Origin: Promicromonosporaceae bacterium
Lineage (GTDB): Bacteria; Actinomycetota; Actinomycetes; Actinomycetales; Cellulomonadaceae
Reading direction: 5' to 3'
Length of the DNA: 64,000 bases
Assembly: GCA_009783295.1 (NCBI GenBank)
Contig: WRHK01000010.1
Span: 17,793-81,792, forward strand
Shown piece by piece: positions 59,375 through 64,000 of the stretch (positions within the stretch are counted from its first letter, which is position 1; each line of letters opens with the position of its first letter). Made by a program: the position numbers and the translations under genes. Below the pieces are notes generated by a model. The model did no database searches. It was given only the letters and a program-made list of their open reading frames with translations, and was not told where the DNA came from.

Positions 59375-59974
59375 TCACGCGCCGGCGGCCGCCCGGAACT
59401 CGTCCTCGAGGATGCTCATGACGATGGCGTCGGCCCAGCCCTCGCCGTCGCGGTAGACGTCGCGGAGGCGGCCCTCCTCGCGGAACCCGAGCGACTCGTA
59501 GAGCGCCTTCGCGCGCGGGTTGATGCTCAGCACGTCGAGCCCCACGCGGTGCAGCCCGGGCCCGGGCTCGCGCTCGCCGTCCACCCGGACGCCGTCGAAC
59601 GCGAAGCGCAGCACCTCCCAGATCGCCTCGCGGCCGTAGCCGCGCCCCCGGTAGTCGGGGAGCATCTGCAGGCGCAGGTTGGCGCCGCCCGCGACCTCGT
59701 CGATCTCGTTGAGCACGATCTCGCCGATCAGCTCGTCGCTCACCGGCGCACCGTCCCGGACGGCTCCGGGCGTGATCGCCCAGTCGTACCGCCCGGGACG
59801 GTCGCTGACCGTCGCCGCCCACTCGTCGATCTCGGTGCGCGAGAACGTCGCCGTCGTTCCCGTCTGGCGCCGGCCCTCGGGGTCGTGCAGCGACTCCCAG
59901 AGCCGCTGGGCATCGCGCGCCTCGATCGGCCGCAGCCGCACCATCTCACCGTGCAGCTCCGGGCCGCGCGTCAT
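59375..59974 (-). CDS. GNAT-family N-acetyltransferase
   Basis: MVRLRPIEARDAQRLWESLHDPEG...DYRGRGYGREAIWEVLRFAFDGV...LSINPRAKALYESLGFREEGRLRD. Confidence 0.93.
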   Translation of the reverse strand: MTRGPELHGEMVRLRPIEARDAQRLWESLHDPEGRRQTGTTATFSRTEIDEWAATVSDRPGRYDWAITPGAVRDGAPVSDELIGEIVLNEIDEVAGGANLRLQMLPDYRGRGYGREAIWEVLRFAFDGVRVDGEREPGPGLHRVGLDVLSINPRAKALYESLGFREEGRLRDVYRDGEGWADAIVMSILEDEFRAAAGA

Positions 59975-59998
59975 CGGGGTCTCCGTCCGTCCGGGCCG

Positions 59999-61492
59999 TC
60001 AGGCGCCGATGCGCTCGAGCACCAGCTCGCGCACGCGCTGGGCGTCCGCCTGGCCCTTGGTGGCCTTCATGACGGCGCCGATGATCGCGCCGACCGGCCC
60101 GAGGTTGCCCCCGCGCACCTTCTCGGCGATGTCCGGCTGCGCGGCCAGCGCCGCGTCGACCGCCTCGAGCAGGGCGCCGTCGTCGGACACGACCTCCAGG
60201 CCGCGCGCGACGACGACGGCCTCCGGGTCGCCCTCGCCGACCAGCACGCCCTCGAGCACCTGGCGGGCGATCTTGTCGTTGATCCGGCCGGCGTCGATCA
60301 GCTGCTGGAGCTGGGCGATCTGCGCGGGCGTGATCGCGACCTCGTCGAGGCTGACCTCCGCCTGCTTCGCCTTCCGGGCGAGCTCGCCCATCCACCACTT
60401 GCGGGCCGCGGCGGGCGTGGCGCCCGCGGCGACGGTCGCCTCGATGAGGTCGACCGCACCGGCGTTGACGACGTCGCGCATCTCGGCGTCGGCGTAGCCC
60501 CACTCCCCCTGCAGCCGGCGACGACGTGCGGCGGGGAGCTCGGGCAGGCCGGCGCGGATCTGCTCGACCCACTCCCTGCTCGGCGCCACCGGCACGAGGT
60601 CCGGCTCGGGGAAGTAGCGGTAGTCCTCGGCGTCCGACTTCACGCGGCCCGACGACGTCGTGCCGTCCTCCTCGTGGAAGTGACGGGTCTCCTGGATCAC
60701 CCGGTCGCCCGCGTCGAGCACGCCCGCCTGACGCGAGATCTCGAAGCGCACCGCCCGCTCGACCGAGCGGAACGAGTTGACGTTCTTGGTCTCCGTACGG
60801 GTGCCGAGCTTGTCCTGCGGCGTCGGGCGCAGCGAGACGTTGACGTCGGCGCGCACGTTGCCGCGCTCCATGCGGGCCTCGGACACGTCGAGCGCACGGA
60901 AGATGTCGCGGAGAGTCTGCACGTAGGCACGTGCGACCTCGGGCGCACGGTCGCCCGCACCCTCGATCGGGCGCGTGACGATCTCCACCAGCGGGATGCC
61001 CGCGCGGTTGTAGTCGACCAGCGAGTACTCGGCGCCGTGGATGCGGCCGGAGCCGCCGACGTGCGTGTTCTTGCCGGCGTCCTCCTCCATGTGGGCCCGC
61101 TCGATGTCGACGCGGAAGATCGTCCCGTCCTCCAGCTCGACGTCCACCCAGCCGTCGTGGGCGATGGGCTCGTCGTACTGCGAGGTCTGGAAGTTCTTGG
61201 GCACGTCCGGGTAGAAGTAGTTCTTCCGGGCGAAGCGGCACGTCTCTGCGATCTCGCAGTTGAGCGCCAGTCCGATGCGGATGGCGTACTCGACGGCCTT
61301 CCCGTTGACCACCGGCAGGGCGCCGGGCAGGCCGAGGCTCACCGGGGTGGTCTGCGAGTTGGGCTCGGCGCCGAAGCTCACCTCGGCCGCGCAGAACATC
61401 TTGGTGCGGGTGCCGAGCTCGACGTGCACCTCGATGCCGAGCACCGGGTCGTAGCGCTTGACGGCGTCGGCGTAGTCGACCAGTTCAGTCAC
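59999..61492 (-). CDS. gatB: Asp-tRNA(Asn)/Glu-tRNA(Gln) amidotransferase subunit B
   Basis: [50 protein letters not shown]. Confidence 0.97.
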   Translation of the reverse strand: MTELVDYADAVKRYDPVLGIEVHVELGTRTKMFCAAEVSFGAEPNSQTTPVSLGLPGALPVVNGKAVEYAIRIGLALNCEIAETCRFARKNYFYPDVPKNFQTSQYDEPIAHDGWVDVELEDGTIFRVDIERAHMEEDAGKNTHVGGSGRIHGAEYSLVDYNRAGIPLVEIVTRPIEGAGDRAPEVARAYVQTLRDIFRALDVSEARMERGNVRADVNVSLRPTPQDKLGTRTETKNVNSFRSVERAVRFEISRQAGVLDAGDRVIQETRHFHEEDGTTSSGRVKSDAEDYRYFPEPDLVPVAPSREWVEQIRAGLPELPAARRRRLQGEWGYADAEMRDVVNAGAVDLIEATVAAGATPAAARKWWMGELARKAKQAEVSLDEVAITPAQIAQLQQLIDAGRINDKIARQVLEGVLVGEGDPEAVVVARGLEVVSDDGALLEAVDAALAAQPDIAEKVRGGNLGPVGAIIGAVMKATKGQADAQRVRELVLERIGA

Positions 61493-61512
61493 TTTCGTTC
61501 TCCGTCTTCGTC

Positions 61513-63018
61513 TCAGGCCAGCTCGGGTGCGGTGCTCAGCAGCGGGGCTCCCCACTGGTTCTCGAGCAGGTGCTCGAGGGCTGCGCCGACACGGTAGAGG
61601 CGGTCGTCGGCCTTCGCCGGAGCGAGGATCTGGAACCCGACCGGCAGGCCGTCGTCGGACACCCCGTTGGGCACCGAGATGCCCGGGACGCCGGCGAGGT
61701 TCGCCGGGATGGTCGCGACGTCGTTGAGGTACATGGCCAGCGGGTCGTCGAGCTTCTCGCCGAGCTTGAACGCCGTCGTCGGGGCCGTGGGGCTGACCAG
61801 CACGTCCGCCTGGGCGAACGCGTCCGCGAAGTCGCGCTGGATGAGCGTGCGGACCTTCTGGGCGCTGCCGTAGTAGGCGTCGTAGTAGCCGGCGCTCAGC
61901 GCATAGGTGCCCAGGATGATGCGGCGCTTGACCTCGTCGCCGAAGCCCTGGCCGCGCGTGGCGGCCATGACGCGCTCCGCGGTGACCGGGCCCTCGGAGG
62001 GCTGGACGCGCAGTCCGAACCGCATGCCGTCGAACTTGGCGAGGTTGCTGGACGCCTCGGCGGGCATGATCAGGTAGTACGCGTCGAGCGCGTACGGGAA
62101 GTGCGGGCAGGACACCTCGACGAGCTCGGCGCCGGCCTTCTCGAGCAGGTTCAGCGACTCCTGGAAGCGCGCGAGGACACCGGCCTGGTAGCCCTCGCCC
62201 TGCAGCTCGGTGACGACGCCGACCTTGACGCCGGCGAGGTCGCCGGTCGCTCCGTGGCGGGCCGCGTCCACCAGGGACGGCAGGGCCTCGGGGATCGACG
62301 TCGAGTCGCGCGGGTCGTGCCCACCGATGAGCTCGTGCAGCAGCGCGGAGTCGAGGACGGTGCGGGTGACCGGGCCGGCCTGGTCAAGGCTCGACGCCAT
62401 GGCGATGAGGCCGTAGCGGGAGACGCTGCCGTAGGTGGGCTTGACGCCCACGGTCCCGGTGACGGCGCCCGGCTGGCGGATGGAGCCGCCGGTGTCCGTG
62501 CCGATGGCGAGCGGGGCCTCGAACGCGGCGACCGCCGCGGCGGACCCGCCGCCGGACCCGCCGGGGATACGGTCCAGGTCCCACGGGTTGTGCGTGTTGC
62601 CGTACGCCGAGTGCTCGGTGCTCGACCCCATGGCGAACTCGTCCATGTTGGTCTTGCCGAGGATCGGCAGCCCGGCCGCCTTGATGCGCTCCACGAGCGT
62701 CGCGTCGTAGGGCGGGATCCAGCCCTCGAGGATCTTCGAGCCGGCCGTCGTCGGCAGACCCTTCGTCACGACGACGTCCTTGACGGCGATGGGCACGCCC
62801 GCGAGCGGGTGCAGCTCCTCACCGGCCGCACGGCGCTGGTCGATGTCGTGGGCGGTGGCGAGAGCCTCGTCGCTGCTCACGTGCAGAAAGGCGTTGACCT
62901 TGCCATCGACGGCGGCGATCCGGTCGAGGTGCGCCTGCGTGGCCTCGACGCTGCTGACCTCGCCCGCGGCGAGGTGGTCCGCCAGGGCCGCGGCGGACAG
63001 GCGGGTGACGTCGGTCAT
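61513..63018 (-). CDS. gatA: Asp-tRNA(Asn)/Glu-tRNA(Gln) amidotransferase subunit A
   Basis: [68 protein letters not shown]. Confidence 0.97.
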   Translation of the reverse strand: MTDVTRLSAAALADHLAAGEVSSVEATQAHLDRIAAVDGKVNAFLHVSSDEALATAHDIDQRRAAGEELHPLAGVPIAVKDVVVTKGLPTTAGSKILEGWIPPYDATLVERIKAAGLPILGKTNMDEFAMGSSTEHSAYGNTHNPWDLDRIPGGSGGGSAAAVAAFEAPLAIGTDTGGSIRQPGAVTGTVGVKPTYGSVSRYGLIAMASSLDQAGPVTRTVLDSALLHELIGGHDPRDSTSIPEALPSLVDAARHGATGDLAGVKVGVVTELQGEGYQAGVLARFQESLNLLEKAGAELVEVSCPHFPYALDAYYLIMPAEASSNLAKFDGMRFGLRVQPSEGPVTAERVMAATRGQGFGDEVKRRIILGTYALSAGYYDAYYGSAQKVRTLIQRDFADAFAQADVLVSPTAPTTAFKLGEKLDDPLAMYLNDVATIPANLAGVPGISVPNGVSDDGLPVGFQILAPAKADDRLYRVGAALEHLLENQWGAPLLSTAPELA

Positions 63019-63019
63019 C

Positions 63020-63316
63020 TCACTCCTCACCGAGGATCTGCGGGACGAGGAACTTGCCGTCCTCCGAGTCGGGGGCGGCCGCGAGCACGTCGGCCACCGG
63101 CAGCGCCGGCACAGGGACGTCCTCACGGAACACGTTCGTCATCGGCAGGGGGTGGCTGGTCGCAGGCACGTCGGGGGTGGCGACCGTGTTCACCTTGGCG
63201 ATCGACTCGACGATGACGTCGAGCTCGCCGGCGAGCCGGTCGACCTCCTCGGGCCGCAGGTCGATGCGGGCGAGTGCTGCCACGCGCGCGACCTCGTCAC
63301 GGGAGATGGTGGACAT
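63020..63316 (-). CDS. gatC: Asp-tRNA(Asn)/Glu-tRNA(Gln) amidotransferase subunit C
   Basis: [65 protein letters not shown]. Confidence 0.96.
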   Translation of the reverse strand: MSTISRDEVARVAALARIDLRPEEVDRLAGELDVIVESIAKVNTVATPDVPATSHPLPMTNVFREDVPVPALPVADVLAAAPDSEDGKFLVPQILGEE

Positions 63317-63375
63317 GGCCGTCAGTCTAGTGTGCGCGCCGCGCGGGGCGACAGGAATGGCAGTTTCTGGGTATG

Positions 63376-63410
63376 CGAAAGACCCCGCACCGTGGGTGCG
63401 GGGTCTTTCG
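63376..63410 (-). terminator. rRNA operon terminator
   Basis: CGAAAGACCCCGCACC-gtg-GGTGCGGGGTCTTTCG, 16-bp perfect stem, just downstream of 5S. Confidence 0.9.
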
Positions 63411-63419
63411 TGAAGGGTG

Positions 63420-63536
63420 TCCGGCGGCGTCCTACTCTCCCACCCCGTCTCCAGGGCAGTACCATCGGCGCTGTAGGGCTGAGCTTCCGGGTTCGGAATG
63501 GGACCGGGCGTTTCCCCTACGCTATGACCGCCGTAA
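63420..63536 (-). rRNA. rrf: 5S ribosomal RNA
   Basis: Reverse complement TTACGGCGGTCATAGCGTAGGGGAAACGCCCGGTCCCATTCCGAACCCGGAAGCTCAGCCCTACAGCGCCGATGGTACTGCC... Confidence 0.96.
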
Positions 63537-63620
63537 CTTTATCGAGTTGTTGGGTTTTGTGGTGCCCGTTTCTCGGGAACCGCACAGTGGACGCGAAGCA
63601 CTTTGAAGAGTGTGTGTTGT

Positions 63621-64000
<380 letters not shown>

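Noticed and set aside
57749-61597. 1282-aa plus-strand ORF
   Set aside because: Antisense to well-supported POT, GNAT and gatB genes; low-complexity Arg/Asp/His-rich composition typical of spurious open frames in high-GC DNA

Overview
High-GC actinobacterial chromosomal window (Cellulomonadaceae/Promicromonosporaceae-like by gene content; this assignment is inference). Most genes are on the minus strand. Contents: (i) an oligosaccharide ABC-uptake operon (binding protein, two permeases, a LacI regulator with two sensor domains, a GH13 enzyme cut by the window edge); (ii) a dispersed branched-chain amino acid set (leuCD with a divergent IclR regulator, cimA, ilvE, leuB, ilvBNC, two adjacent ilvD paralogs); (iii) gatCAB next to an rRNA operon (5S and the 3' end of 23S); (iv) two identical tRNA-Glu genes plus tRNA-Gln; (v) assorted enzymes and transporters. 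No CRISPR array, prophage, integrase or IS element was seen. The most interesting signals are non-coding: a four-arm palindromic intergenic repeat present three times, two copies of which bracket an AbiEi-like gene broken by one in-frame stop; a candidate attenuator upstream of cimA; a classical ilvB leader peptide with terminator; several palindromic operators placed on predicted promoters; and a window-wide pattern of -10-like TAnnnT boxes 6-7 nt before start codons, suggesting many leaderless mRNAs. All calls are by eye from sequence and the supplied ORF track; no searches or folding programs were run.
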